Of a DNA stretch of 64,000 nt, positions 22,020 through 31,500 are shown in pieces. The stretch spans positions 38,516-102,515 of the forward strand of contig DELY01000008.1 in NCBI GenBank assembly GCA_002354655.1, read 5' to 3'. Below the pieces are notes generated by a model that searched no databases, was not told where the DNA came from, and saw only the letters and a program-made list of their open reading frames with translations. The stretch comes from Pseudomonas sp. UBA2684 (GTDB taxonomy: Bacteria > Pseudomonadota > Gammaproteobacteria > Pseudomonadales > Pseudomonadaceae). The position numbers were made by a program, and so were the translations under genes. How positions within the stretch are numbered: the first letter of the stretch is position 1; each line of letters opens with the position of its first letter.

Positions 22020-22040
22020 TTTACCGTCGCTTTTACCGTC
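22020..22040. repeat. Paired TTTACCGTC direct repeats near the att core
   Basis: TTTACCGTC occurs at 22020-22028 and again at 22032-22040, 12 bp start to start, about 60-80 bp inside the island. Paired short direct repeats close to an att core are typical of integrase arm-type or excisionase sites; that role is inference. Confidence 0.4.
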
Positions 22041-22149
22041 AACCGTGCAGAGCTTTTGCTGACGCGGGAAATGGGACGATTTGCGGGGCGACGACTTTAG
22101 CGACACCATTATCAATCAGCTCTAAGCATACCTCACCGTAAGAAACTGC

Positions 22150-23049
22150 TCAGCCCAATCCGTAGAATTTGCTCAATGCTGTAGCCAATACGCCGCTGGC
22201 TGTGGCCACGCTAATTTCCCAGCCCCCGGAGGCTGCAAGAGCAACCATCTTGCCGACCCATGCACTAACTTGTGGGCCGAAGCCCTTTCCAGAGTTCGGC
22301 TCGGGGTCGTTGCGCACAGCCAGCTCTAGCTCTCGAACCTCAGCATCCCCAACGCCTTGGCTAGTGAGGTAACGTGCAAGCGAGGAAAAATCTGATGCTT
22401 TTATGTGCTGCGTATTGGTCTGGGTTACTGAGCTACCTTCTACATTTCCCAAGATACCTTGGAAATTCTCAATACGAATATTCTGACTGTGCATAGCGGC
22501 CTGCTTCTCACTCGTAGAAAACGAAAACCCATCTCCGAGAATACCCTCTGCCTCCAGCGAGAGCGACCACTCCAAAATGCGTGTACGAATGGTATTAAGA
22601 ATAGCTGTGAGCTTGTTAGCTCCAATAGCACGCAACGGTCGAAGTGGAGCAATGCTTTCTTGCATAGACATCAATACACGCTCTTGCTCAGGCGAGAAAT
22701 AGAACACGAGATGTCCATTTTTTGAGCCCTCAATCAATTGCTCGATAGAAGCCACGGACTCCGTCACATGCACTTTATTGACAATGTCATGCACATCTTG
22801 AGGTACCAGAAAAGGTTGCAAACCGTGGAAAGGATTCTGAACCCGTAAATCCCCATGAATAAGGCGATAGCCTGGGAGCAATAGGTTGACTGCACCCGCA
22901 TAGCCGTTTAGCTCAGCAAGAATCCATTCGCGAAACTCTGTGAGGTTGAGTTTGGTCGCTACCACCAGCGCCTTGCAAAGAAGATCGCTTATATCGTGAC
23001 CGCTATCTGATGCCAGCTCTTGGAGCTGAATGACAATTGGCTGTGCCAT
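22150..23049 (-). CDS. AbiTii-domain abortive infection protein
   Basis: The 299-residue protein carries an AbiTii-like N-terminal domain (about 1-120: IQLQELASDSGHDISDLLCK, LVVATKLNLTEFREWILAEL, NGYAG). A middle segment (about 190-215) is of the kind seen in other AbiTii proteins, and the C-terminal region contains a hydrophobic stretch (residues about 265-298). AbiTii is named from the lactococcal AbiT phage-abortive system. It is the outermost island gene, beside the attachment site, where defence genes often sit. The C-terminal half may be a separate effector or membrane segment of unknown role. Mechanism unproved. Confidence 0.65.
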   Translation of the reverse strand: MAQPIVIQLQELASDSGHDISDLLCKALVVATKLNLTEFREWILAELNGYAGAVNLLLPGYRLIHGDLRVQNPFHGLQPFLVPQDVHDIVNKVHVTESVASIEQLIEGSKNGHLVFYFSPEQERVLMSMQESIAPLRPLRAIGANKLTAILNTIRTRILEWSLSLEAEGILGDGFSFSTSEKQAAMHSQNIRIENFQGILGNVEGSSVTQTNTQHIKASDFSSLARYLTSQGVGDAEVRELELAVRNDPEPNSGKGFGPQVSAWVGKMVALAASGGWEISVATASGVLATALSKFYGLG

Positions 23050-23692
23050 GGATGCGTGCTATCTCCTTGGTTGATTGGCAGACTCACACCATTTTCCTCT
23101 CCGCCAACGAGCAAAGAATAACAGCGCTCCGCATCCAGCATCACAGTCGAGATTAAAGAACCCGGGCTGCCCCCTTTCCACAAAAAGTGCTGTCCCTTCG
23201 TCGAAATCCGTTGTCTCCCCACCATGAATGCCTCCACCACGTACAGAACCCCACATCATGATCATGCCCTGAGGACTGGCGCGTGGAGGAGTCTCGCCTT
23301 GGCTTGATCGAGTTGTACGCTCAGGCCACTCCAGTTGACCAGGTGATCGGCATGATCCTGCCAGGATTGCTTCGCCTTGGGCTGGACGGGATACCGGAAC
23401 CGTGCTCGCCGCCCAGGCCCAACACCGTCGCTCGCATGGAACGCCCCATGTCGAAGGCGCAGATGCGCGAGCCGGGATAGCGGCGGAACTGCAGCGCCAG
23501 TGTGATGGATTGGAAGCACTGAAAGCGCCCACTCCTACTGAGCGGGCCTTTACCAAGTTTAAAAAATGACTTGTACCACTTTTTTACCACCAATCTTTCT
23601 TTCCTCCTGAAGACTGGCCCAAGTCTGCTAGTTCAGAGGTAAGCTCGAGAGCCCATGCAGAATTGCTTATCAGGCTTACCATGTAACAAAGC
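23050..23692. other. Gene-poor decayed stretch
   Basis: Apart from a short trbE relic (separate entry), this 640-bp region has no frame with recognisable homology. Several frames of 80-165 codons overlap one another on the minus strand without start-site support. It looks like degenerated mobile-element DNA. Confidence 0.5.
23380..23503 (-). pseudogene. trbE: Relic of conjugation ATPase gene trbE (VirB4 family)
   Basis: A minus-strand frame reads LALQFRRYPGSRICAFDMGR then SMRATVLGLGGEH, which resembles the segment after the Walker A motif of TrbE/VirB4 ATPases (QFRRYPGARI-AFDKGRS-R). Homology stops on both sides and later residues do not continue the family, so only about 40 codons survive. 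It indicates that conjugation genes once stood here. Confidence 0.55.
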
Positions 23693-23973
23693 TTAAGACG
23701 GTAGCTTGCGGAACACAGGGAAGCGGGAACCCGCATTCGTAGTCGCTTCGATCAGTGTCTCCAGCTGAATCATAACGGGATCGTAGATGACGATGGCCGT
23801 CTTTTGGTCGAGATTGACCTGAACGTCGCTCACACCTGACACCTTCTCCAGCGACTTCTTGACTGTGATCGGACAGGCCGGACAGGTCATGTTCTGTACG
23901 CCGAGCGTGACAGTTGTCGAGGCCGCTGCCAGTGCCGGCAGACCGACGAGTTCAGTTTCAGCAGTTGACGCAT
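23693..23973 (-). pseudogene. merP: Decayed merP (periplasmic mercury-binding protein)
   Basis: From about 23,900 downward the frame encodes a MerP domain, TTVTLGVQNMTCPACPITV with the paired cysteines, then KKSLEKVSGVSDVQVN. The natural ATG at 23973 (MRQLLKLN) is in another frame from the body, so the signal peptide is broken by a frameshift or deletion. The C terminus (NAGSRFPVFRKLPS) also departs from the family end. This is a second mer system, unlike the intact MerP at 33 kb. Confidence 0.7.
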
Positions 23974-23985
23974 AGTTAATCTCTT

Positions 23986-24048
23986 TTAGTAGAACAGCGT
24001 TGCGAACCACGGCACGCCCAACCCGGCGACGATCCAAAATACAAGCCG
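23986..24048 (-). pseudogene. merT: Remnant of merT C terminus
   Basis: The last 20 codons before the stop at 23986 read RLVFWIVAGLGVPWFATLFY, resembling the final membrane segment of MerT (compare LLFWLVVTLVLVALGFPHIL in the intact copy). The rest of merT is missing. It sits 12 nt upstream of the decayed merP, preserving merT-merP order. Confidence 0.6.
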
Positions 24049-24108
24049 CTGTCGCGCAAGCCGTGCGCGGATCCCCTGGCGCTGCAAGAGTGGCAGCCAC
24101 CTTGCTGC

Positions 24109-24139
24109 TTGACCTTGCCCCGACGGTAAGGTCCAACCT
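24109..24139 (+). promoter_or_regulatory. CueR-type copper promoter of the decayed ATPase gene
   Basis: -35 TTGACC (24109-24114), a 19-bp spacer, and -10 CAACCT (24134-24139). The dyad GACCTT-N11-AAGGTC spans 24111-24133. This is the layout of the E. coli copA promoter, where CueR untwists an over-long 19-bp spacer. Confidence 0.7.
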
Positions 24140-24170
24140 CTAAGTAGCGAGATAATTGTGGAGGTTGGCG

Positions 24171-24590
24171 ATGCCCCGCGCATTCCCCGAAACCACTGCT
24201 GCCGCGCCCGCTGGCCATACCCAGCAATGGGCGTTCGGCGTAGAGGGCATGACCTGCGCATCTTGCGTGGCACGGATCGAGAAAGCATTGACATTGCCAT
24301 GTCGACCGACATTGATGTGGCCATGCACACTACCGGATCCCCATGATGCGCAGCAATCCGCCGCTGGTGGCGGATGCCTTGGCTCTCCCCCTGCATACCT
24401 ACGGACGGATTCTGAAGAGCCAGTTTTTGGCCTTCGTTTACAACCTGGCCGGCATTCCGTTGGCTGCCTTCGGTCTGTTGAGCCCGGTAGTGGCAAGTGC
24501 GCGATGGCATTGTCCAGCGTCTCGGTAGTCACTTACGCCCTATTGTTCAAGCGCTGGCGGCCGTCACCGGTAGAGCTTGACAGAGGCTAG
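24171..24590 (+). pseudogene. copA: Decayed copper P-type ATPase gene
   Basis: The N terminus (MPRAFPETTAAAPAGHTQQW then GVEGMTCASCVARIEKAL) is an intact CopA metal-binding start. It then jumps, with frame changes, to fragments from the far end of the pump: DIAMSTDIDVAMH, YNLAGIPLAAFGLLSPVVA and AMALSSVSVVTYALLFKRW. The membrane, phosphorylation (DKTGT) and GDGIND segments are gone. At about 420 bp against a normal 2.3 kb it cannot encode a pump, yet its CueR promoter persists. Confidence 0.8.
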
Positions 24591-24613
24591 GTCTCAGCAA
24601 GATGGAGGCATCC

Positions 24614-25009
24614 ATGAACATTGGCACAGTGGCGAACGTCAGCGGCTTGACCGCCAAAATGATCCGCTATTACGAACGCATCGAGCTGGTCCCAGCGTCT
24701 CGGCGTACCCGGTCTGGCTATCGCGATTATCGGGAAAGCGATGTGCAGGTTTTACGCTTCATTCACCACACCCGGGATCTGGGCTTCTCATTGGCGCAGG
24801 TGCGCACCTTGCTTGCGTTGTGGCGGGATCGACATCGTCCCGGCCGCGAGGTTCGGGCCATTGCCCAACACTATATCGACACGCTGAACACACGCATTGC
24901 CTTGCTCCAGTCCCTGCGCGACGGCCTGAGCTACCTGGCCGAGCATTGCGACAACGCGGAGCAACCACCAAGGCCGATTCTGGATGATCTGCCCCCACTA
25001 CCTGAATGA
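24614..25009 (+). CDS. cueR: CueR-like MerR-family regulator with altered metal site
   Basis: The ATG at 24614 (MNIGTVANVSGLTAKMIRYY) gives 131 residues: MerR winged helix 1-70, long dimerisation helix, short metal loop. Numbered like E. coli CueR, Cys112 is present (AEHC), but position 120, the second Cu(I) ligand, is Arg (PPRPIL), and position 77, the Ser that restricts CueR to monovalent ions, is Gly. It follows the dead copper ATPase gene by 23 nt. It may respond to another cue, be weak, or be drifting after loss of its target. It could still bind the CueR-type promoters here. Confidence 0.8.
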   Translation: MNIGTVANVSGLTAKMIRYYERIELVPASRRTRSGYRDYRESDVQVLRFIHHTRDLGFSLAQVRTLLALWRDRHRPGREVRAIAQHYIDTLNTRIALLQSLRDGLSYLAEHCDNAEQPPRPILDDLPPLPE

Positions 25010-25021
25010 AAGGAGAACATC

Positions 25022-25261
25022 ATGACATGCGATAAATCGACCATGGTTCGGCTCGGCATCGGTGCCGGCATCATCCTGCTGGCTGCCTATGTCCTGTTTC
25101 CGGCTTTTCAAACCTGGATCGCGGCGAATGCGCTGATCTTGCTACTACTCTGTCCGCTGTCGATGCTTTTCTGCATACACGGCATGCATAAGGGGCCGCC
25201 CGCTGCCGACGACACACAGAAGGTAAAGCCGACCGAGCGTCACCCGACCGGCACGCCATGA
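25022..25261 (+). CDS. DUF2933 small membrane protein
   Basis: The 79-residue protein has AAGGAG upstream of its ATG, 12 nt after the regulator stop, so they form an operon. Two hydrophobic segments (about 11-28 and 34-52) and LLLCPLSMLFCIHGMH, with Cys, Met and His at the membrane border, match the DUF2933 pattern. Members travel with copper and heavy-metal genes; a paralogue lies at 43,063 before the copper ATPase. Role unknown. Confidence 0.75.
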   Translation: MTCDKSTMVRLGIGAGIILLAAYVLFPAFQTWIAANALILLLLCPLSMLFCIHGMHKGPPAADDTQKVKPTERHPTGTP

Positions 25262-25326
25262 TCTTTCCATAAAGCGGAGTGCTGAACGAATTGCTCCCCC
25301 TATCGACCTAGACTAGACTCCGACGC

Positions 25327-25665
25327 ATGAAACGACGCCTGCATCTGCTGTTGCTCCTGCTGCTCAGCTTGACCCTTCCCCTGAATGGGGTTGCGGGTGC
25401 ACTCGCGTTTTCGGAGCCTTGCCCTATGGAACAGCACGGCATTTCGATGGACGAGACGCAGGCTCCGTGCTGCGAAGACCATCAGCAGCAAATCTCCAGC
25501 GGCAAAGTCTGCAAGACCGGACAAGAATGCAAGAGCAGCAGCATGCTGCAGGTCACGGTCATCAAGACGTCTCTTCTGCTGTCTCATCCCGCCGCAGTTT
25601 CCCTCACCAGCGACTTCCTTCCAACCACATCCCCTTCCGGGGTGTGGCGGCCACCTCGCGCCTGA
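25327..25665 (+). CDS. Cysteine-rich secreted protein upstream of RND genes
   Basis: The 112-residue protein has a leucine-rich signal peptide (about 1-24) and then a short region with Cys, Met and His (PCPMEQHGISMDE, APCCEDHQQQ, VCKTGQECKSSS). It is probably exported and metal-binding. Small proteins like this often precede heavy-metal RND operons; the name and function are unknown. It lies 101 nt upstream of the outer-membrane factor gene on the same strand. Confidence 0.6.
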   Translation: MKRRLHLLLLLLLSLTLPLNGVAGALAFSEPCPMEQHGISMDETQAPCCEDHQQQISSGKVCKTGQECKSSSMLQVTVIKTSLLLSHPAAVSLTSDFLPTTSPSGVWRPPRA

Positions 25666-25766
25666 TTCCCGTGCTGACTTGAGTTCCGTTTCGCCCTTTT
25701 TGGTGGCGAGACGATGTGCGTGTGCCCGCTTGGGTGCGCGCCGGATCATCCATAGGAATCGTCAAA

Positions 25767-27023
25767 ATGAGTATCCGACGCTATTGCGGGACGCGCCCAT
25801 GTCTGGCCGTCCTCACGCTGTGCGCGCTGGCCGTACCTGGCCTGGCCGCCGCCCTTACCCTGGACGAAGCCCTACGCCTGGCTGAGCGTGAGGCACCCTC
25901 ACTGGCTGCCCAAGCAGCCAACCGAGATGCAGCCGTTCAGGCTGCCATTCCCGCCGGTGAATTGCCGGACCCCAAGTTACTGCTGGGCATCCAAAACTTT
26001 CCGATTGAGGGCGATGCTCGTGGCAGCCTTACGCGTGACTTTATGACCATGCAGATGGTTGGCGTCATGCAAGAGGTGCCCAACCGAGCCAAGCGCCGTG
26101 CTCGGGTAGAAGTCGCCCAGGCCGGTATCAATAGCGCCAGTGCACTGAAGCTGGTCGAGCGCCTCAAGGTGCGCCAGGAAACCGCGCTGGCCTGGATTGG
26201 CAGCTTCGCCATCGAACAGAAGTTGCAACTTTTCCAGTCTCTGTATGACGAGAATCGTCTGCTGGCCAAAGCCGTGCAGGCGCGGCTAGCTGGCGGCCGC
26301 GGCATGGTAATCGACAGCCTGGCACCCAAGCAGGAAGCGGCACTACTGGCCGAGCAGGAAGATGAACTCGAGCTCAACCGTGAGCAGGCCCGGGCGGCCT
26401 TGCGACGCTGGCTCGGCGCGGCGGCCAGCGAACCGCTGTCCGGCTCCTGGCCGAGCTGGCGAGTTGATGACCTACATTTTCGTCACAACCTGCAGCGTCA
26501 TCCCGAACTTCAGGCCTTCGACCCCATGACGCATGAAGCAGAGGCCCAGGTGCGCCAGGCCGAAGCGGAAAAGAAGCCGGACTGGAGCTGGGAGCTGGCC
26601 TATCAGAAGCGCGGTGACGCCTTTGGCGACATGGTGTCGGCACAGTTCACCTTCGACCTACCGCTGTTCACCGGCAGTCGCCAAGACCCGAAGATTGCGG
26701 CCAAACGCTCCGAACTGCTGCGTCTTGAAGCTGAGCGTGAGGCCGTGACGCGGGAGCACGCGCAAGAGCTGGACGACGACCTGGCCGAGTACCGCCGTCT
26801 AGATCGAGCGTTAGCACGTAGCAAACAAACCCTGGTACCGCTGGCCGAGGAGAAGGTGCAGCTGGCGATGGCGGACTACCGTGCCGGCGCCGGCGATCTG
26901 ATAACAGTGATAGCCGCCCGCCGTGAGTTGATCGAAGCGCGCCTGAAACACATAGACCTTGAACAGCAACGCGCGCAGACCAATGCCCGTCTGTATTTTG
27001 CCTATGGAGACAGTGGCCAATGA
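25767..27023 (+). CDS. cusC: Outer-membrane factor of heavy-metal RND efflux (CusC/TolC family)
   Basis: The ATG at 25767 (MSIRRYCGTRP) with AGGAA upstream is chosen; a longer frame begins at 25716. The 418-residue protein has a signal peptide and two outer-membrane-efflux repeats rich in coiled-coil helix (ALTLDEALRLAEREAPSLAA; REHAQELDDDLAEYRRLDRA). It forms the outer channel of a tripartite exporter. It overlaps the adaptor gene by 4 bases (ATGA), showing translational coupling. Copper or silver as substrate follows from its partners. Confidence 0.88.
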   Translation: MSIRRYCGTRPCLAVLTLCALAVPGLAAALTLDEALRLAEREAPSLAAQAANRDAAVQAAIPAGELPDPKLLLGIQNFPIEGDARGSLTRDFMTMQMVGVMQEVPNRAKRRARVEVAQAGINSASALKLVERLKVRQETALAWIGSFAIEQKLQLFQSLYDENRLLAKAVQARLAGGRGMVIDSLAPKQEAALLAEQEDELELNREQARAALRRWLGAAASEPLSGSWPSWRVDDLHFRHNLQRHPELQAFDPMTHEAEAQVRQAEAEKKPDWSWELAYQKRGDAFGDMVSAQFTFDLPLFTGSRQDPKIAAKRSELLRLEAEREAVTREHAQELDDDLAEYRRLDRALARSKQTLVPLAEEKVQLAMADYRAGAGDLITVIAARRELIEARLKHIDLEQQRAQTNARLYFAYGDSGQ

Positions 27024-28531
27024 AGACTCGAATTTGGAAAGGCACGTTGCTAACCACGCTGGTACTGGGTATAGGCGCGGCCGGTGGTTACTGGTTCGCC
27101 CAGCAGTCCATGAGTGGGGGGCACAGCTCGGCAAGCACCGAGGCGACCCCGGCAGCAGACAAGGGTAATGTGCTGTATTGGTACGACCCCATGGTGCCGC
27201 AGCAAAAATTCGACCAGCCGGGCAAATCGCCCTTTATGGACATGCAGCTGGTGCCGCGCTATGCCGATGAAGGTGGCGACAGCGCCGCCATCAGCATCAA
27301 TGCGAGCATCACCCAAAACCTCGGCATGCGCCTGGCCCCGGTGACCCGCGGGACATTGGCCAACAGCCTGGAAGCGGTCGGCAACCTGACCTTCAATAGC
27401 CGCGATATCGCCGTGGTGCAGGCACGTACTGGCGGTTTCGTCGGACGTGTTTACGCCCGCGCCCCCGAGGATCTGCTCGAAGCCGGCGCGCCCCTGGCCG
27501 ACCTGCTGGTACCGGCGTGGATCAGTGCTCAGGGGGACTATCTGGCCCTGCGCGATGCCGGTGATCCCGCGCTGCTGGCCGCGGCGCGCCAACGCCTGCA
27601 CCTGGCCGGGATGCCAGCAGCGTTGATCGCCCAGTTCGAACGTAGCGGCAAAGTGCAGGCGCTATGGACCGTGACCAGCCCGATCACCGGTGTGTTGCAG
27701 CAACTCGACGTGCGCGAAGGCATGACTCTCATGGCGGGGGACACCCTGGCGACCATTAATGGCTTGCGTAGCGTCTGGCTGGACGTTGCGGTGCCTGAGG
27801 CCGAAGCCCTGGGCCTGCATCGAGGCCAGGTGGTCGAGGCGCGGCTGCCGGCGTTTCCCGGCGAAGTGCTCAACGGCAGCATCGAGGCCATTCTGCCCCA
27901 GGCCAACCTCGACAGCCGCACCCTGCGCGTACGGGTCGTGCTAGATAACCCCGACGGTCGCCTGCGCCCGGGGCTGACCGCCCAGGTACGCCTGGCCCGT
28001 CCGGCCGAGGGCGATGCGCTGTTGGTGCCGAGCGAGGCGGTGATTCGCAGCGGTCGCCGCGCCCTGGTGATGCTCGCCGAGGGCGAAGGGCGCTACCGCC
28101 CGGTGGAAGTCCGCCCGGGCCAGGAGGCCGCGGGCAATACCCAGATTCTCGAAGGGTTGGAGGAGGGCCAGCAGGTGGTCGCCTCCGGGCAGTTCCTGCT
28201 CGATTCCGAGGCCAGCCTACGTGGCATCCTGGCCCAGGAGCTGGGCGCGGCGGCGACGGAGGTCAAACTGCAGCCGGCACTGCATGAGGCCGAAGGGCAA
28301 ATCGACGCCATTGAAGCGGACGGTGTGATGCTTACACATGGTCCGTTCAAGACCCTGGGCATGCCGGGCATGAGCATGTTGTTTCCGGTTGCCGATCGGG
28401 CTCTGCTGCAAGGTTTTAAACCCGGCGACCGGGTGCGGGTCGGGGTCCGCGCCGCCGACGACGGCATACGAATTGAGCGCATCAAGCGCCTGTCACCCAC
28501 GCAGGACCGCAATCAGGAGGTACAGCCATGA
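27020..28531 (+). CDS. cusB: RND periplasmic adaptor (CusB family) with C-terminal CusF-like domain
   Basis: The 503-residue membrane-fusion protein has an N-terminal anchor (about 9-27) and a heavy-metal-binding motif [20 protein letters not shown] then MDM (about 53-75). Barrel-sandwich and beta-barrel adaptor domains follow to about 400. From about 420 a CusF-like domain is fused ([36 protein letters not shown]). The Cu(I)-stacking Trp of CusF (NWPEMTM) is replaced (GMPGMSM), while the methionines remain. It overlaps both neighbours by 4 bases. Confidence 0.9.
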   Translation: MKTRIWKGTLLTTLVLGIGAAGGYWFAQQSMSGGHSSASTEATPAADKGNVLYWYDPMVPQQKFDQPGKSPFMDMQLVPRYADEGGDSAAISINASITQNLGMRLAPVTRGTLANSLEAVGNLTFNSRDIAVVQARTGGFVGRVYARAPEDLLEAGAPLADLLVPAWISAQGDYLALRDAGDPALLAAARQRLHLAGMPAALIAQFERSGKVQALWTVTSPITGVLQQLDVREGMTLMAGDTLATINGLRSVWLDVAVPEAEALGLHRGQVVEARLPAFPGEVLNGSIEAILPQANLDSRTLRVRVVLDNPDGRLRPGLTAQVRLARPAEGDALLVPSEAVIRSGRRALVMLAEGEGRYRPVEVRPGQEAAGNTQILEGLEEGQQVVASGQFLLDSEASLRGILAQELGAAATEVKLQPALHEAEGQIDAIEADGVMLTHGPFKTLGMPGMSMLFPVADRALLQGFKPGDRVRVGVRAADDGIRIERIKRLSPTQDRNQEVQP

Positions 28532-31500
28532 TCGCTGCCCTGATCCGCTGGTCGGTGGTAAACCGTTTCCTGGTAGTGCTGGCGACCCTGTTCGCCACCG
28601 CCTGGGGCATTTGGTCGCTACAGAACACACCCATCGACGCGCTGCCGGACCTGTCCGACGTGCAGGTGATCATCCGCACGCCCTATCCGGGTCAGGCACC
28701 GCAGATCGTCGAGAACCAAGTGACCTACCCGCTGGCCACCACCATGCTCTCGGTGCCGGGGGCGAGGACGGTGCGCGGTTACTCGTTCTTCGGCGACAGC
28801 TTCGTCTATGTGCTGTTCGAGGACGACACCGACCTCTATTGGGCGCGTTCGCGGGTGCTGGAATACCTCAGCCAGGTCCAGAGTCGCTTGCCGGCCAGCG
28901 CAAAACCGTCGCTGGGGCCGGACGCCACAGGGGTCGGCTGGATCTACCAGTACGCCTTGGTAGACCGCACCGGCAAGCATGACTTGGCGCAGCTGCGCGC
29001 GTTGCAAGACTGGTTCCTCAAGTTTGAACTGAAGACCCTGGTCAACGTCGCCGAGGTGGCAACCATCGGTGGCATGGTCAAGCAGTATCAGGTGCAGCTC
29101 GACCCGATCAAGCTGGCCAGTCTGGGTATCACACAGGCCGAGGTGACGGACGCCATCGGCCGGGCCAACCAGGAAACCGGTGGCGCGGTGCTGGAACTGG
29201 CGGAAACCGAGTTCATGGTACGCGCCTCAGGCTATCTGCAGACCCTCAACGACTTTCGCGCCATCCCGCTGCGCCTGGATGCCGGCGGCGTGCCGGTGAC
29301 CCTCGGCGAGGTGGCGCATATCCAGTTGGGACCGGAGATGCGCCGCGGCATCGCCGAACTAGATGGCGAGGGTGAGGTGGTCGGCGGCGTGGTAATTCTG
29401 CGCAGTGGCAAGAACGCCCGCACCACCATTGCTGCGGTCAAGGCCAAGCTAGAGACGCTGAAAAGCAGCCTGCCCGAGGGGGTGGAGATCGTCACCACCT
29501 ACGACCGCAGCCAGTTGATCGACCGCGCGGTGCGCAACCTGGGCGAGAAGCTGGTGGAAGAATTCATCGTCGTGGCGCTGGTCTGCGCGGCCTTCCTCTG
29601 GCATCTGCGCTCCTCCCTGGTAGCCATCGTCTCCTTGCCGGTTGGCGTGCTGATCGCCTTTGTTGTCATGCAGCAACAGGGTATCAACGCCAACATCATG
29701 TCGCTCGGCGGCATCGCTATCGCCATCGGCGCCATGGTCGACGCTGCGGTGGTGATGATCGAAAACGCCCACAAGAAAATCGAGGCCTGGCGTGAGGCGC
29801 ATCCCGGCGAGGAGCTCAAGGGCGAGCAGCATTGGCGGGTGATCACCGACGCGGCGGTGGAAGTCGGCCCAGCGCTGTTCTTCTGCCTGCTGATCATCAC
29901 CCTGTCGTTTATTCCGGTGTTCACCCTACAGGCCCAAGAAGGCCGGCTGTTTGGCCCGCTGGCCTTCACCAAGACCTATGCCATGGCCGCCGCTGCTGGG
30001 CTGTCGGTGACTTTAGTGCCGGTACTGATGGGCTACTGGATTCGCGGGCGGATTCCCGATGAGGCGCGTAACCCGCTGAACCGCTGGCTGATCAGTATCT
30101 ACCAGCCGGCACTCGACGCTGTGCTGCGTTGGCCCAAGGCCACTCTGATGGTCGCGCTGCTGGTGTTTCTCAGCACGCTGTGGCCGCTGTCGCAACTGGG
30201 CGGCGAGTTCCTGCCGCCGCTGGACGAGGGCGATCTACTCTATATGCCATCGGCCCTGCCCGGATTGTCGGCGCAGAAAGCCGCCCAGCTGCTGCAACAG
30301 ACCGACCGGATGATCAAGACGGTACCGGAAGTAGCCCATGTGTTCGGCAAAGCCGGTCGCGCCGAGACCGCAACCGACCCGGCGCCGCTAGAGATGTTCG
30401 AGACCACCATCCAGTTCAAGCCGCGCGAGCAGTGGCGCGCCGGCATGACCGCGGACAAGCTGGTGGAGGAACTGGACCGGGTGGTGCAGGTGCCTGGGCT
30501 GACCAATATCTGGATTCCGCCGATCCGCAATCGCATCGACATGCTCGCCACCGGGATCAAAAGCCCTATCGGGGTCAAGGTCGCCGGCGCCGACCTGGCG
30601 CAGATCGATGCGGCCACCCAGGCCATCGAGAAGGTCGCCAAAGACATCCCCGGGGTGAGTTCGGCCCTGGCCGAGCGGCTGACTGGTGGGCGCTATATCG
30701 ATGTTGACATTGACCGGGCAGCAGCCGCGCGTTACGGCCTGAACATCGCCGATGTGCAGGCGATCGTCTCCAGCGCAATCGGCGGTGAGAATGTCGGCGA
30801 GACCATCGAGGGGTTGGCGCGCTTTCCCATCAGCGTGCGTTACCCGCGCGAATGGCGCGACTCGCTGGGCGGCCTCGAACAGTTGCCGATCTACACCCCC
30901 CAGGGCAGCCAGATCACTCTGGGGACGGTGGCGCGGATCAAGGTCAGCGACGGCCCGCCGATGCTCAAGAGTGAAAATGCGCGCCCCTCAGGCTGGGTCT
31001 ATGTGGATGTGCGTGGTCGCGACCTGGCGTCGGTGGTGGCTGATTTGCGTGCCGCAATTGACGAGCAAGTGCAACTGCAGCCGGGTATCAGCCTGAGCTA
31101 TTCGGGGCAGTTTGAGTTTCTCGAACGGGCCAATGCGCGGCTCAAACTGGTGGTGCCGGCCACCCTGCTGATCATCTTCGTCCTGCTCTACCTGTGCTTC
31201 GCCCGCTTCGGCGAGGCGTTGCTGATCATGGCTACGCTGCCGTTCGCCCTGGTCGGCGGTGTCTGGTTCCTCTACCTGCTCGGCTATCATCTGTCAGTGG
31301 CCACCGGAGTCGGCTTTATCGCCCTGGCCGGGGTCGCAGCGGAGTTCGGCGTGATCATGCTGCTCTACCTGAAAAACGCCTGGGCCGAACGCGAGGAAGC
31401 CGGTGACAGCAGCGAGCAGGCGCTGGTCGAGGCGATACGCGAAGGTGCGGTGCAACGGGTGCGCCCCAAGGCAATGACGGTGGCGGTGATCATCGCCGGT

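Noticed and set aside
23059-23556. 165-codon minus-strand frame
   Set aside because: Arg/Gly-rich composition typical of a random GC-rich frame; it overlaps the trbE relic in another phase and has no homology I can see.
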